Shown: piece by piece, positions 8,563 to 16,870 of the stretch
Layout of the letters: every line of letters starts with the position of its first letter
How positions within the stretch are numbered: position 1 is the stretch's first letter
DNA from: Thermaurantimonas sp046295455
GTDB taxonomy: Bacteria > Bacteroidota > Bacteroidia > Flavobacteriales > Schleiferiaceae
Direction of reading: 5' to 3'
DNA length: 64,000 nt
NCBI GenBank assembly: GCA_046295455.1
Contig: JBKBNI010000006.1
Coordinates: 1 to 64,000, forward strand
Notes under the pieces: model-generated
The model's input: only the letters and a program-made list of their open reading frames with translations
Told to the model about the DNA's origin: nothing
Databases searched by the model: none
Program-made: the position numbers and the translations under genes

Positions 8563-9711
8563 ATGAGGTATCTGGTTTGGGGGGTTCGCCTTTTTGTAGG
8601 AATATTATTTATTTTCTCCGGATTGGTAAAACTGAATGATCCGATGGGATTCGGATTTAAGCTGGAAGATTATTTTGCAGCTGATGTTCTCAATTTGCCA
8701 ATTTTTGCTCCGTATTCCCTTGCCATAGCCATAGTCATTGTGACCTTCGAAATCGTTCTGGGTATCATGCTGATTCTTGGATATAAATTAAAATTTACGC
8801 TGTACTCTCTGCTCGCGATGATTGTGTTCTTTACTTTCCTTACTTTTTACTCGGCCTATTTTAATAAAGTAACAGACTGCGGTTGCTTTGGGGATGCCAT
8901 ACCCCTGACGCCATGGCAATCGTTTGGAAAAGATGTGATTCTGCTGGTAGGGATCGTTGTTTTACTGATTTTCCGGTCCGAAATAAAACCCATTGTATCC
9001 AACCGTTTTTCTGCAGGCATCACTGTACTGGCGATCATAGCCTCTCTTGCCACGGCGAGATATGTGCTTCGCCATCTGCCATTTATTGATTTCAGACCTT
9101 ATGCTGTCGGCAAGAGCATCGTCGAAGGCATGAAAACAGCGGAGGAACTAGGTCTGGAGTCACCTAAATTTTTAACCGTTTATACTCTCAACAATGTAAA
9201 GACAGGGGAAATGCGGGAGGTCAACAGCGATGAATATATAACCGGTCGGTGGTGGGAGAAAGATGAATGGGAAATTATCAGTGACAAGACCAGAACTATA
9301 AAAGTACGAGACGGTTATGAACCCCCCATTCATGATTTTAAAATTGTCCTTCACGGAGAGGACATCACAGACAAAATATTGTCGGAGGAGCGATTAATGC
9401 TGGTTGTGATGTATGACATCAACAAAACCGATCTTAGTAACTTTTATAAAATCAATGAATTGGCTGAGTACGCTGAAAAACATGGCGCCAGAGTTTTGGG
9501 ACTGACGGGGAGTTCAGAGTTGGATTTTGAGCCTGTAAGACACGAGGTGCAGGCAGCTTTTCCGTGGGCGACATGCGATATGACTACCCTGAAGACAATG
9601 ATCCGGTCAAACCCCGGAGTTATCATTCTAAACTCCGGAGTTGTAACGGCCAAGTTTAGTCACCGGGATGTTCCCTCTGTGGAAAAGGCCCGGGAGAGTT
9701 CGTTGTTTTAA
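8563..9711 (+). CDS. DoxX/MauE-like membrane protein with C-terminal thioredoxin-like domain (BT_3928 family)
   Basis: 382 residues. The N-terminal ~150 form four membrane helices of the DoxX/MauE kind (FSGLVKLNDPMGFGFKLEDYF), with a conserved DCGCFGD motif in the loop after helix three. This cysteine pair is typical of the MauE/VKOR-like redox membrane proteins. Residues ~240-380 form a soluble alpha/beta domain (LMLVVMYDIN, GARVLGLTG, NPGVIILNSG) like a thioredoxin fold but lacking a CxxC. Redox partnering between membrane CGC and the outer domain is inference. The gene starts two bases after the DUF1599 stop. Confidence 0.82.
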   Translation: MRYLVWGVRLFVGILFIFSGLVKLNDPMGFGFKLEDYFAADVLNLPIFAPYSLAIAIVIVTFEIVLGIMLILGYKLKFTLYSLLAMIVFFTFLTFYSAYFNKVTDCGCFGDAIPLTPWQSFGKDVILLVGIVVLLIFRSEIKPIVSNRFSAGITVLAIIASLATARYVLRHLPFIDFRPYAVGKSIVEGMKTAEELGLESPKFLTVYTLNNVKTGEMREVNSDEYITGRWWEKDEWEIISDKTRTIKVRDGYEPPIHDFKIVLHGEDITDKILSEERLMLVVMYDINKTDLSNFYKINELAEYAEKHGARVLGLTGSSELDFEPVRHEVQAAFPWATCDMTTLKTMIRSNPGVIILNSGVVTAKFSHRDVPSVEKARESSLF

Positions 9712-9720
9712 GGTTTTACA

Positions 9721-10806
9721 GTGGTGGTTCAGCGTGTATTCAGAAGGTTGGTTTACAGTCTGTCCATACTTTGGGGTGTGGCTACGTTGGTTTTCGTGAT
9801 TTTTTATTTATTGCCGGCAGATCCCGCCCGAATGATGACCGACCAGCGCGAGGATCAGAAGCAGTTGCATGCTCTTCGCATTCAATACGGACTCAATTTA
9901 CCGGTGATATACCAATATGGGCTTTATCTGAATGATATGCTACCTGTGAGCTACTACGATGATGAGTCGGACATTCCTCTGCTAAATATTAGCCAGCGAA
10001 GTATGCGCTACACGGCCTTAATCTCTCTAGGCCGTGAAAAAAAAATTGTCCTAAAGTGGCCTTATCTGCGTCAGAGTTTTCAGTTTAAAGGGGCTGAGGT
10101 TTCTGCGATTATCCTTTCGCGGCTGAAGAATACCATAATCCTTGCGATCTCTGCTTTTCTCATAGCCATTACAGTAGGCATTGTATTCGGACTGGTTGCT
10201 GGCTTTTTTCAGAATTCATTTATAGACAGAGGGATAACACTGTTGTCTACCGCGGGTATGGGCTTGCCCTCCTTTGTAAGTGCCATATTAGCTGCCTGGA
10301 TTTTTGCCTCTCTCCTACATCGCTACACAGGGCTGAACATCACCGGAAATCTTTGGGAGTGGGACGATCTGGGAGAGTCCAGGCATATGCAGCTGAAAAA
10401 TTTGATACTGCCGGCTTTTACATTGGGAATCAGGCCGCTGAGCATAATCACTCAAATGATGCGCAGCGCATATCTCGATCAATCGACTATGCCATATGTG
10501 CTTACCGCTAAAAGCAAAGGGCTCACCCGTAAGCAAATCGCCTTTCGCCATATTTTACCTAATGCGCTCAATCCGGTGGTGTCTGTAGCTTCATCATGGA
10601 TGGCTACAATGCTTGCAGGTAGTGTGTTTGTAGAATACATATTCGGGTGGAATGGTATCGGAAAGCTGGTAGTAGAATCGGCCAACACGCTTGACTTTCC
10701 AGTATTGATAGGTTGTGTGCTGTGCTTTTCCTTTATTTTTATTTTGGTAAATATGCTTACGGATTTGATCTATAGATGGTTAGATCCTACGATCGACTAC
10801 ATTTAA
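9721..10806 (+). CDS. Peptide/nickel-type ABC transporter permease (DppB/OppB family)
   Basis: A 361-residue inner-membrane permease. The N-terminal helix ends in the family motif FYLLPADPAR. The EAA loop that contacts the ATPase is near residues 255-290 (MRSAYLDQSTMPYVLTAKSKGL..AFRHILPNAL). The final helix ends RWLDPTIDYI. An insert of ~60 residues (about 80-140) between helix 1 and helix 2 is longer than in E. coli DppB. It starts with GTG at 9721, nine bases after the DoxX stop. No DppC, DppD or DppF partner is in the window; a substrate-binding lipoprotein of the matching family is at 18601. Confidence 0.9.
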   Translation: MVVQRVFRRLVYSLSILWGVATLVFVIFYLLPADPARMMTDQREDQKQLHALRIQYGLNLPVIYQYGLYLNDMLPVSYYDDESDIPLLNISQRSMRYTALISLGREKKIVLKWPYLRQSFQFKGAEVSAIILSRLKNTIILAISAFLIAITVGIVFGLVAGFFQNSFIDRGITLLSTAGMGLPSFVSAILAAWIFASLLHRYTGLNITGNLWEWDDLGESRHMQLKNLILPAFTLGIRPLSIITQMMRSAYLDQSTMPYVLTAKSKGLTRKQIAFRHILPNALNPVVSVASSWMATMLAGSVFVEYIFGWNGIGKLVVESANTLDFPVLIGCVLCFSFIFILVNMLTDLIYRWLDPTIDYI

Positions 10807-11800
10807 CAGGGGGGTGATTTTTACGTATCCAAAGTAAGCTCCCAATGATCGATGGTACAGCAATGTTGGCAGCCCAGACCAAAGTGATGGATGATAGAAT
10901 GGTCCAGTCGTTCAGATGTAGCTGATTAAGTAATATAATCCCCATGGCGCCCTTTACAATCGGGTCAAATGCTAAAATCGTCGGCAAATAGCTGGCTAGT
11001 GAATAATAAAAAGCTACAAACAGCCATATTTCAAAAAAAGATAAATCTTCAGATGCTAAAGACATAAGTAATAGAGTCATTTGGCTTGTATATATCACAA
11101 ATTTTAGAGCAGAAATGCCAATCCATTTCAACTTATTGATATCAGACACCTTAATACGAAGAAAAAGCTGAAAATAGTTCTTTCCTTGAATACTGATATT
11201 GCTGATATATGGGATAAACAGTTCAATGTTCCAATAGATTAAAAAATAAGTAATTACGACAATGGTGAAGAGAAAAATATGCCAATCTTTGAGAAAAAAA
11301 ATATTGTGATCGGTGAAAAGCAGTATAGTTGCAATGAGTCCTATTATGTTGCGAGCAACCTTCTTAACCGTTCGAAAGTGAAAAGCTAGCAAAAATCCCT
11401 TTACCCGAGAGATAGGGGCATCAAACTGTCGCATCTTCCCACCGTATTCTCCGATGTTATTGGGTGTGATAAACCCCAAAGACATTGAAATCAGGTGATG
11501 ATAAGCATAATGGGAGAGCCTTAGCTTATGACTGCCTTTTGAGATCAATGCCCACAGATATACATCTAAGAAAAAGTTCAGAAACGATAGTAATACAAAA
11601 GGTAAGATCGTATAGAGATTACGAATATTTTTAACCCATATTTCAGGTCTAAAATCCGATTCATTCAGTCGTCTGAAAAGGATATACATACAAGCAATTA
11701 CGACGGCATATTTTATCGAAATGTTGACTTCCTTACGGCGTATGAATGCAAAGGACTTTTCGAAATATGGAAGGAGGGAGTCCCCTATTTTAATCGTCAT
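10787..11800 (-). CDS. Flippase-like / lysylphosphatidylglycerol synthase transmembrane-domain protein
   Basis: A 337-residue protein with about seven to eight membrane helices. The motif GFITPNNIGEYGGKMRQF corresponds to the G..TPG..GE..R motif of the LPG-synthase N-terminal membrane domain (UPF0104-like), which flips lipids or glycolipid intermediates. The aminoacyl-transferase domain of MprF is absent, so only the membrane part is present. It lies 12 bp downstream of menD in the same direction. Its last 20 bp overlap the end of the ABC permease on the opposite strand. The substrate is unknown. Confidence 0.72.
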   Translation of the reverse strand: MTIKIGDSLLPYFEKSFAFIRRKEVNISIKYAVVIACMYILFRRLNESDFRPEIWVKNIRNLYTILPFVLLSFLNFFLDVYLWALISKGSHKLRLSHYAYHHLISMSLGFITPNNIGEYGGKMRQFDAPISRVKGFLLAFHFRTVKKVARNIIGLIATILLFTDHNIFFLKDWHIFLFTIVVITYFLIYWNIELFIPYISNISIQGKNYFQLFLRIKVSDINKLKWIGISALKFVIYTSQMTLLLMSLASEDLSFFEIWLFVAFYYSLASYLPTILAFDPIVKGAMGIILLNQLHLNDWTILSSITLVWAANIAVPSIIGSLLWIRKNHPPVKCSRS

Positions 11801-11812
11801 AGAAATGAGTAT

Positions 11813-13369
11813 TTATATAGAGATTTCTACGATGGATTTTTGGAGATCACTTAAAAAGTCAAAAGATTTATTTGGTTTCCACAGATGATAATTCATTGAA
11901 AAATGATTTGCGATGTGTCTGAAATTATAAGTGTGCGGGGTAGCTTGATACGGATAAATTTCAGGGAATTTTTCCGGGCCGGGGATCATTTCAAATATCT
12001 TACCTCTACGATTGTTAAAAATAAAAACGGTGAGATTTTCTGGTATGGGATTATGCCAGAGGCCATTGACATCGTATAAAAACGAAAGATCTCCCAAAAG
12101 GCTCCATACCTTTTTGCTTGTGGCTATGGCCATACCTACGGCCGTAGAGAGGCTTCCATCAATGCCGGCAGTTCCGCGGTTACCGTATAGATTGACATGA
12201 TAAGGCCGGGGTAATTTTAGGTATTGGCGCACGATGCTGCTGTTGCCCAGTACGATAAGTGCATCTTGCGCGGCAGCAGCTTTAGCCAGTGGCAAATAAA
12301 AATGCTGACATTCATCGTCGAGTTTTTGGAGAGTCATTTCCTCAGCCTTAGCATCGGAAGTGCGCCAGAGGGTTGCAAAGCTTTTGTCAACACAAGTGGT
12401 ACCAGATTTAATCTCTTCAAGCCCTGAAATACCGGGCTTTCGGAAGAGGCGCACCTTTTTTCCGAAGGTATCCGGCTCGTAATTAATTTGCTCGATATGC
12501 CAGTGGACGAGGTTTTGTATGGTGCGCAGATAATTTTTCAGAGGTTTGTGGGTTATTTCTCCCCCTATGGTAATCACCAGCTGCGGCTTAGGGAGGGGGG
12601 AAGTTTCAATTTGATTGAAGTGAGTCACACACAGAGCTGGATTCAGATTGCTCAAGCCTCCGCTTACCAGGAGCAACCCTTTGTCGTAGAGTATTTGTTG
12701 AAGGTCTTCGGGTATAGAGCCAGGGGCACACTGACCAGCCACGATCATGACGTTCTCGAATGAACTTATATCCGGAAGTTGATCTTCATTAGGAGGTTCA
12801 GAGACTGTAGGCAGTTCAAAAGGTAAAGCGGAAAATGATCGGTGCAGATACAGAGGTTCATCGTAGTGCACATTGATGTGTACGGGTCTTTGAATGGTCT
12901 GAAGGGTGCTATGAATATCAGAAAGTACTGACTTCAGATGATTTTCTGTCAATGTTGGGGATAGAGACCAAAAAGCTTCGACGTGGCGACCAAACAGATG
13001 ATGCTGATAGATCGTCTGACCATCCCGTGCTGTAATGAGTCGTTCGGGTCTGTCGGCGGTGATGGCTACTAAGGCCACCGACCGAAAGTAGGCTTCGCAC
13101 ATGGCGGGCAGATAGTTGGCCGCTGCGGTACCTGATGTGCATACAAGGGCCACCGGCATCCGTGTGATATCTGCTATGCCGATGGCTTTGAATCCGGCTG
13201 AGCGTTCATCTACGACCGAATGTAGTCGGACCTCGGGGAAATTTTTACATAGAGCTACTAACAGGGGCGCATTTCGCGAGCCGGGACTAATGACCACATC
13301 TTTGATACCTGCCCGGGTAAGGATGTGCAGAAGCCAGTTTGTGAGGTCAAATTGGTCAATCGGAGTCAT
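11813..13369 (-). CDS. menD: 2-succinyl-5-enolpyruvyl-6-hydroxy-3-cyclohexene-1-carboxylate synthase
   Basis: MenD is the thiamine-diphosphate enzyme that joins isochorismate and 2-oxoglutarate in menaquinone synthesis. Visible motifs are VISPGSRNAPL near the N-terminus, VDERSAGFKAIGIA with the catalytic Glu of ThDP enzymes, CTSGTAAANY, ITADRPERL, and the late ThDP/Mg motif GNRGTAGIDGSLSTAVG..LLGDLSFLYD..GLW. The frame extends upstream to 13420. ATG 13369 (MTPIDQFDLTNW) overlaps the menF stop as TGATG and matches the normal start, giving 518 residues. It is cotranscribed with menF. Confidence 0.95.
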   Translation of the reverse strand: MTPIDQFDLTNWLLHILTRAGIKDVVISPGSRNAPLLVALCKNFPEVRLHSVVDERSAGFKAIGIADITRMPVALVCTSGTAAANYLPAMCEAYFRSVALVAITADRPERLITARDGQTIYQHHLFGRHVEAFWSLSPTLTENHLKSVLSDIHSTLQTIQRPVHINVHYDEPLYLHRSFSALPFELPTVSEPPNEDQLPDISSFENVMIVAGQCAPGSIPEDLQQILYDKGLLLVSGGLSNLNPALCVTHFNQIETSPLPKPQLVITIGGEITHKPLKNYLRTIQNLVHWHIEQINYEPDTFGKKVRLFRKPGISGLEEIKSGTTCVDKSFATLWRTSDAKAEEMTLQKLDDECQHFYLPLAKAAAAQDALIVLGNSSIVRQYLKLPRPYHVNLYGNRGTAGIDGSLSTAVGMAIATSKKVWSLLGDLSFLYDVNGLWHNPIPENLTVFIFNNRRGKIFEMIPGPEKFPEIYPYQATPHTYNFRHIANHFSMNYHLWKPNKSFDFLSDLQKSIVEISI

Positions 13370-14382
13370 CACACCAGTACACTCAGCAAAGTTTGCATTT
13401 TGAGTTCGGTCTCGCGCCATTCATCTTCCGGATTGGAATCGGCGGTGATACCCGCTCCTGCATAGAGTTCGACATGCTCGTGAAAGACTTCCATACTTCT
13501 CAGGTTTACAAAGAAATCCGCATGCTCGATGTTCCAAAATCCGAAGAACCCGGTATAGAAACGCCTGTCATAACCTTCAAATCGGGTGATGAATTCCCTT
13601 GCTTTGGAATGGTGACTCCCCAATACGGCGGGAGTGGGGTGAAGTTGTAAAGCGAAGGTAAGCATATTGGGGCGCGACGGCACTTTGCCACTTATATCGG
13701 TTCGAAGATGTTTCACCGGGCCGGCCTGGATTTCGTAAGGTCCCTTTTTCTGTATATCTGTTGCACCAAATTTTTGTTTAAAAATATCGATGATATAATC
13801 AGTTACAATTTTTTGTTCATTTAGTTCTTTATCTCCCCACCCCGATGGATCGAGAGTGAGCCGTGTACCTGCAAGACTCATACTGGCAATGGTCTTCTCA
13901 TGTCCGTGCAAAAGCCGTTCAGGAGTGGCTCCCATCCAGCAGCCGGTTTCGGGGGTACAGACCATAAAGACCATGGCGTCGGGATACCGCCGGCACAGTT
14001 CATAGTAGGTAGCTACATAGGATATATCCCTGGCTGGATATGAGGCTTTGCGCGATAAAACCACTTTGGTAAAAATCGAAGAATCAAATTGCTTCAAAGC
14101 CTTTTCTACCAGGGCGATAAAGTCTTTTTTCGCAGTCAATCGGCCGTCGGAGGAAATTGGAAGAATTTTTTTCAACTCCCGATCCAGAATTTGAATGTCC
14201 GATGCCGGTTTTTTTTCAATGGCCTTAAACAGGTGCAATCTGGCTTGTGCATTAAAACCTGCAAAAACAAAGACCGGCTGCTCCGTTGAGGGAATGTGGT
14301 AAGAATCGGCCTCGCCGAGCTTTATCAATTCTGGCTCCTGAAAACCAGGTTTGCGATACAACACGAATGGGTACACCTTCAC
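13369..14382 (-). CDS. menF: Isochorismate synthase (chorismate-binding family)
   Basis: This 337-residue enzyme converts chorismate to isochorismate, the entry step of menaquinone synthesis. The chorismate-binding signature is seen in KVVLSRKASYP, TPERLLHG, SLAGTR, ELNEQKIVTDYI, the LHPTPAV segment, and the C-terminal YAGAGITADSNPEDEWRET. It is shorter than E. coli MenF (~430) because the N-terminal region is reduced, as is usual for this phylum. Direct coupling to menD (TGATG) argues for MenF rather than EntC, anthranilate synthase or PabB. It lies two bases downstream of the enoyl-CoA hydratase gene. Confidence 0.92.
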   Translation of the reverse strand: MKVYPFVLYRKPGFQEPELIKLGEADSYHIPSTEQPVFVFAGFNAQARLHLFKAIEKKPASDIQILDRELKKILPISSDGRLTAKKDFIALVEKALKQFDSSIFTKVVLSRKASYPARDISYVATYYELCRRYPDAMVFMVCTPETGCWMGATPERLLHGHEKTIASMSLAGTRLTLDPSGWGDKELNEQKIVTDYIIDIFKQKFGATDIQKKGPYEIQAGPVKHLRTDISGKVPSRPNMLTFALQLHPTPAVLGSHHSKAREFITRFEGYDRRFYTGFFGFWNIEHADFFVNLRSMEVFHEHVELYAGAGITADSNPEDEWRETELKMQTLLSVLV

Positions 14383-14384
14383 TC

Positions 14385-15164
14385 TTACTTACCGAGAAAA
14401 ACGGGTGGACGTTTTTCTAAAAATGCTCTAACACCTTCCTTGTAATCATGGGTGGTACCTGCCTGGGTTTGCAGCTCGTCTTCCAGTTTTAGCTGTGTAA
14501 CCAGATCATTGGTCGCCGACTTATTGAGCGCTTTTTTGGTGAGTCCTAACCCGCGGGTTGGCATTTTCGCCAATGTTTTAGCAATGGCATACGACGCATC
14601 GGAAAAGTCCGCATCGTCAAATACCTTGTAGATCATCCCCATGGCTTCGGCCTCGTCAGCAGACACTTTATCGCCGAGCATCATCAGCGCAGATGCTTTA
14701 CCTAAGCCGATCAATCTGGGAAGCGTAAATGTGCCACCGCTGTCCGGAATTAGACCTATCTTGCTGAATGCCTGAATGAAAGAAGCTGACCGCGCAGCTA
14801 CGACCACATCGCCTGCCAGAGCTATGTTTGCCCCGGCTCCGGCAGCTACTCCGTTGACCGCTGAGACGATTGGCTTCATGCATTGGCGCATTTTCAGAAT
14901 TACAGGATTATAGTGTTCACTCACGATTCTGGTGAGTTCAGGCCCGTTGGGATCAATGGCTTCGGCCAGGTCTTGGCCTGAGCAGAAGGCTTTACCCCGG
15001 CCGGTGATGTATACAGCCCGGACTTCCGCAGTGGTTGCCGCCTTGTCGAGCTCAGCTTGAAAGGCCAGTGCCATTTCGCGCACAAAAGCGTTGTACTTAT
15101 CAGGTCTGTTGAAAAAAATAGAGAGAACCCCGTCCGAAAATTCCGTTTGAATGTAGTTTGACAT
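14385..15164 (-). CDS. Enoyl-CoA hydratase/isomerase, PaaG-like
   Basis: A 259-residue crotonase-fold protein. The CoA-binding and oxyanion loops are FFNRPDKYNAF, GKAFCSGQDL and VNGVAAGAGANIAL, and the second catalytic region is SKIGLIPDSGGTFTLPRLIG. The LIPDSGG..LPRL form with Asp at that site resembles PaaG (ring-opening isomerase of phenylacetate degradation) more than a standard hydratase, which has Glu there. It lacks the MenB pattern, so it does not supply the missing naphthoate synthase step although it sits just before menF. It is part of the PTPS-fabD-menFD transcription unit; the natural substrate is unknown. Confidence 0.85.
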   Translation of the reverse strand: MSNYIQTEFSDGVLSIFFNRPDKYNAFVREMALAFQAELDKAATTAEVRAVYITGRGKAFCSGQDLAEAIDPNGPELTRIVSEHYNPVILKMRQCMKPIVSAVNGVAAGAGANIALAGDVVVAARSASFIQAFSKIGLIPDSGGTFTLPRLIGLGKASALMMLGDKVSADEAEAMGMIYKVFDDADFSDASYAIAKTLAKMPTRGLGLTKKALNKSATNDLVTQLKLEDELQTQAGTTHDYKEGVRAFLEKRPPVFLGK

Positions 15165-15180
15165 GGCTGCTTGAATTTTT

Positions 15181-16059
15181 TTATTCTATACCTGTTACTT
15201 CTACATTGGGGGCTATTTTTTTGACAAGGCCCTGGAGCACTTTTCCGGGTCCGACCTCAGTAAAGGAAGAAGCCCCGTCAGCGATCATATTTTGAATGGT
15301 CTGTGTCCATCGAACCGGTCCGGTTAGTTGCGCCATCAGATTTGCTTTGATGGTCTGAGGATCGGTATGAGGCAAGGCATCGATGTTTTGAAAAATAGGA
15401 CAAACAGGTTTGTGAAAGGTGGTGGATTCTATGGCACTTCCGAGCTCTTCAGCTGCAGGCTGCATAAGCGGAGAGTGAAAAGCCCCGCCTACCGGAAGCA
15501 GCAGTGCTCTTTTGGCTCCGGCGGCTTTCAGGGCTTCACAGGTCTGCTTCACTGCTTCCAGCTCCCCGGAAATAACCAACTGCCCGGGGCAGTTGTAATT
15601 TGCCGGTACCACGACACTCCCGTTTTGTGTGCAGATCTCTTCTACCACCGAATCATCCAGTCCTAGCACGGCTGCCATTGTGGACGGAACGGCGTCACAG
15701 GCCTTTTGCATGGCAAGGGCTCTGGCATATACCAACCTCAGCCCATCTTCAAATCGGAGTGCTCTCGCAGCCACAAGTGCCGAAAATTCACCCAGAGAGT
15801 GACCGGCCACCATGTCGGGAGCGAAAGATTCCATAGTAAGAGCCAATACGACACTGTGCAAAAAAACCGCGGGTTGTGTTACCCGGGTTTGTTTTAAGTC
15901 TTCTTCCGAGTCCGAAAACATTATATCCGTGATTCTAAAGCCGAGAATTTCATTGGCCTGTTCAAACAGGTTCATGGCATCGGAATGACTTCGGTACAGG
16001 GACTCTCCCATGCGCGGGTGTTGGGAGCCCTGACCAGGAAATATATAGGCTTTTTTCAT
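15181..16059 (-). CDS. fabD: Malonyl-CoA:ACP transacylase
   Basis: FabD loads malonate onto acyl carrier protein for fatty-acid synthesis. The start MKKAYIFPGQGSQ is canonical, with nucleophile Ser88 in GHSLGEF, an RxxAM motif near residue 113 (ARALAMQ), a catalytic His in GGAFHSPLM, and GPGKVLQGL near the end. The frame is open to an ATG at 16092 that abuts the upstream stop. The in-frame ATG at 16059 is chosen because it restores the family start; the product is 292 residues. Other fab genes are not nearby, so its place between PTPS and the men genes is a lineage-specific arrangement. Confidence 0.94.
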   Translation of the reverse strand: MKKAYIFPGQGSQHPRMGESLYRSHSDAMNLFEQANEILGFRITDIMFSDSEEDLKQTRVTQPAVFLHSVVLALTMESFAPDMVAGHSLGEFSALVAARALRFEDGLRLVYARALAMQKACDAVPSTMAAVLGLDDSVVEEICTQNGSVVVPANYNCPGQLVISGELEAVKQTCEALKAAGAKRALLLPVGGAFHSPLMQPAAEELGSAIESTTFHKPVCPIFQNIDALPHTDPQTIKANLMAQLTGPVRWTQTIQNMIADGASSFTEVGPGKVLQGLVKKIAPNVEVTGIE

Positions 16060-16092
16060 AAATCGAGAATGATTGGGGCTAAAATAATGCAT

Positions 16093-16506
16093 TTATTCGC
16101 CGTAGTATTCCACAGCGTTATTTTCGGTTTCATCGAGGCGCACGCAGTGAAGCGTAGCCCCCCTCATGGCAATTAAAGGCTGTAGAATATTCCAGATTTC
16201 AATGGCGATGATTTCAGTGCTGCACATTTTCCCCCGAAGAAAATCGACATCCATGTTTAGATTTTTGTGATCCAACTTGTCAATGACATGGGTGCGTATC
16301 AGCTCTTTCAGGTCGACAAGATTCATCACAAATCCTGTGTCCGGATTGATTTCTCCTTTGACCGTTACGGTAAGGGTGAAGTTATGACCGTGAAAATTTT
16401 TGTTGGCACACTTACCAAAGACCTCTTCGTTTTGTGATTCCGTCCAATTTGGATTGTACAGCTGGTGCGCTGCACTGAATCGTTCCTTTCGCTGAATGTA
16501 GATCAT
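16093..16506 (-). CDS. 6-pyruvoyltetrahydropterin synthase-type enzyme (PTPS/QueD superfamily)
   Basis: A 137-residue T-fold enzyme acting on 7,8-dihydroneopterin triphosphate. Zinc ligands are His14, His39 and His41. The catalytic Cys33 is spaced C-x5-H-G-H, the spacing of animal PTPS, whereas QueD uses C-x3-H-G-H. MNLVDLKE, the catalytic DH of KLDHKNLN, TTE-like STEIIA and DETENNAVEY also follow the animal enzyme closely. It may make 6-pyruvoyltetrahydropterin (biopterin route) rather than 6-carboxytetrahydropterin (queuosine route). It is first in the operon, with a -7 box 27 nt upstream; the gene after it is fabD. Confidence 0.85.
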   Translation of the reverse strand: MIYIQRKERFSAAHQLYNPNWTESQNEEVFGKCANKNFHGHNFTLTVTVKGEINPDTGFVMNLVDLKELIRTHVIDKLDHKNLNMDVDFLRGKMCSTEIIAIEIWNILQPLIAMRGATLHCVRLDETENNAVEYYGE

Positions 16507-16532
16507 CCGAGATTCTTACAACATTTTGGTGG

Positions 16533-16540
16533 CAAAAGTA
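16533..16540 (-). promoter_or_regulatory. Bacteroidota -7 box for the PTPS-fabD-menFD operon
   Basis: On the minus strand this reads TACTTTTG, an exact TAnnTTTG. Transcription from about 16528 would leave a ~20-nt leader before the PTPS ATG at 16506. No TTG box at standard spacing is visible. Confidence 0.55.
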
Positions 16541-16599
16541 CACGCTCCAACCTTACCGGCCTTGAAGTGAAACATTATTCCTCCTGACTTACGGAGCTA

Positions 16600-16870
16600 A
16601 TCAGGCCTGTTGGCCAGGGTATTCCGGATACTTGCGAGGCCAACCTTAACCGGGTAATAAAAAATTTTCTGCACCACTTGTCGGAGGAAATAAAAATTTT
16701 TTATTCCTTTGTAATCATGAAATCTGTAAGACGCACAAAAAATATTTGGATGTATAAGGGGATGAATAATTGTCCCGGATACCCCATTGTGCGCCCTATG
16801 GATATTTAGAAAGCGGAATTAATCAAAAATAAAAAATCAAAGGGCGCCAAACAGGTGCCCTTTTTAATTT
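16600..16870 (+). ncRNA. Candidate structured leader / attenuator or small RNA
   Basis: A series of hairpins ends in an intrinsic terminator whose T tract stops about 12 nt before the ATG of the gene at 16882. Segment TTGTGCGCCCT (16787-16797) can pair in two exclusive ways. Its 5' part closes a hairpin with CGCACAA (16732-16738). Its 3' part GCGCCCT (16791-16797) is exactly complementary to AGGGCGC (16841-16847), the 5' arm of the terminator, and TTG/CAA adds three more pairs across one bulge. That is the logic of an antiterminator. It matches no riboswitch class I know. It could instead be a free-standing RNA such as a 6S-like RNA. No clear plus-strand promoter was found. Confidence 0.4.
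16839..16870 (+). terminator. Intrinsic terminator just upstream of the gene at 16882
   Basis: AAAGGGCGCC (16839-16848) pairs with GGTGCCCTTT (16854-16863) over a 5-nt loop with one G-U pair, then TTAATTTTT. A T-rich stretch on the other strand (complement of 16823-16838) means it could also stop minus-strand transcripts running out of mtaB. Confidence 0.75.

Noticed and set aside
14385..15164. Naphthoate synthase MenB
   Set aside because: Adjacent to menF, but the catalytic region reads LIPDSGG with PaaG-like surroundings and the MenB-specific sequence is absent.
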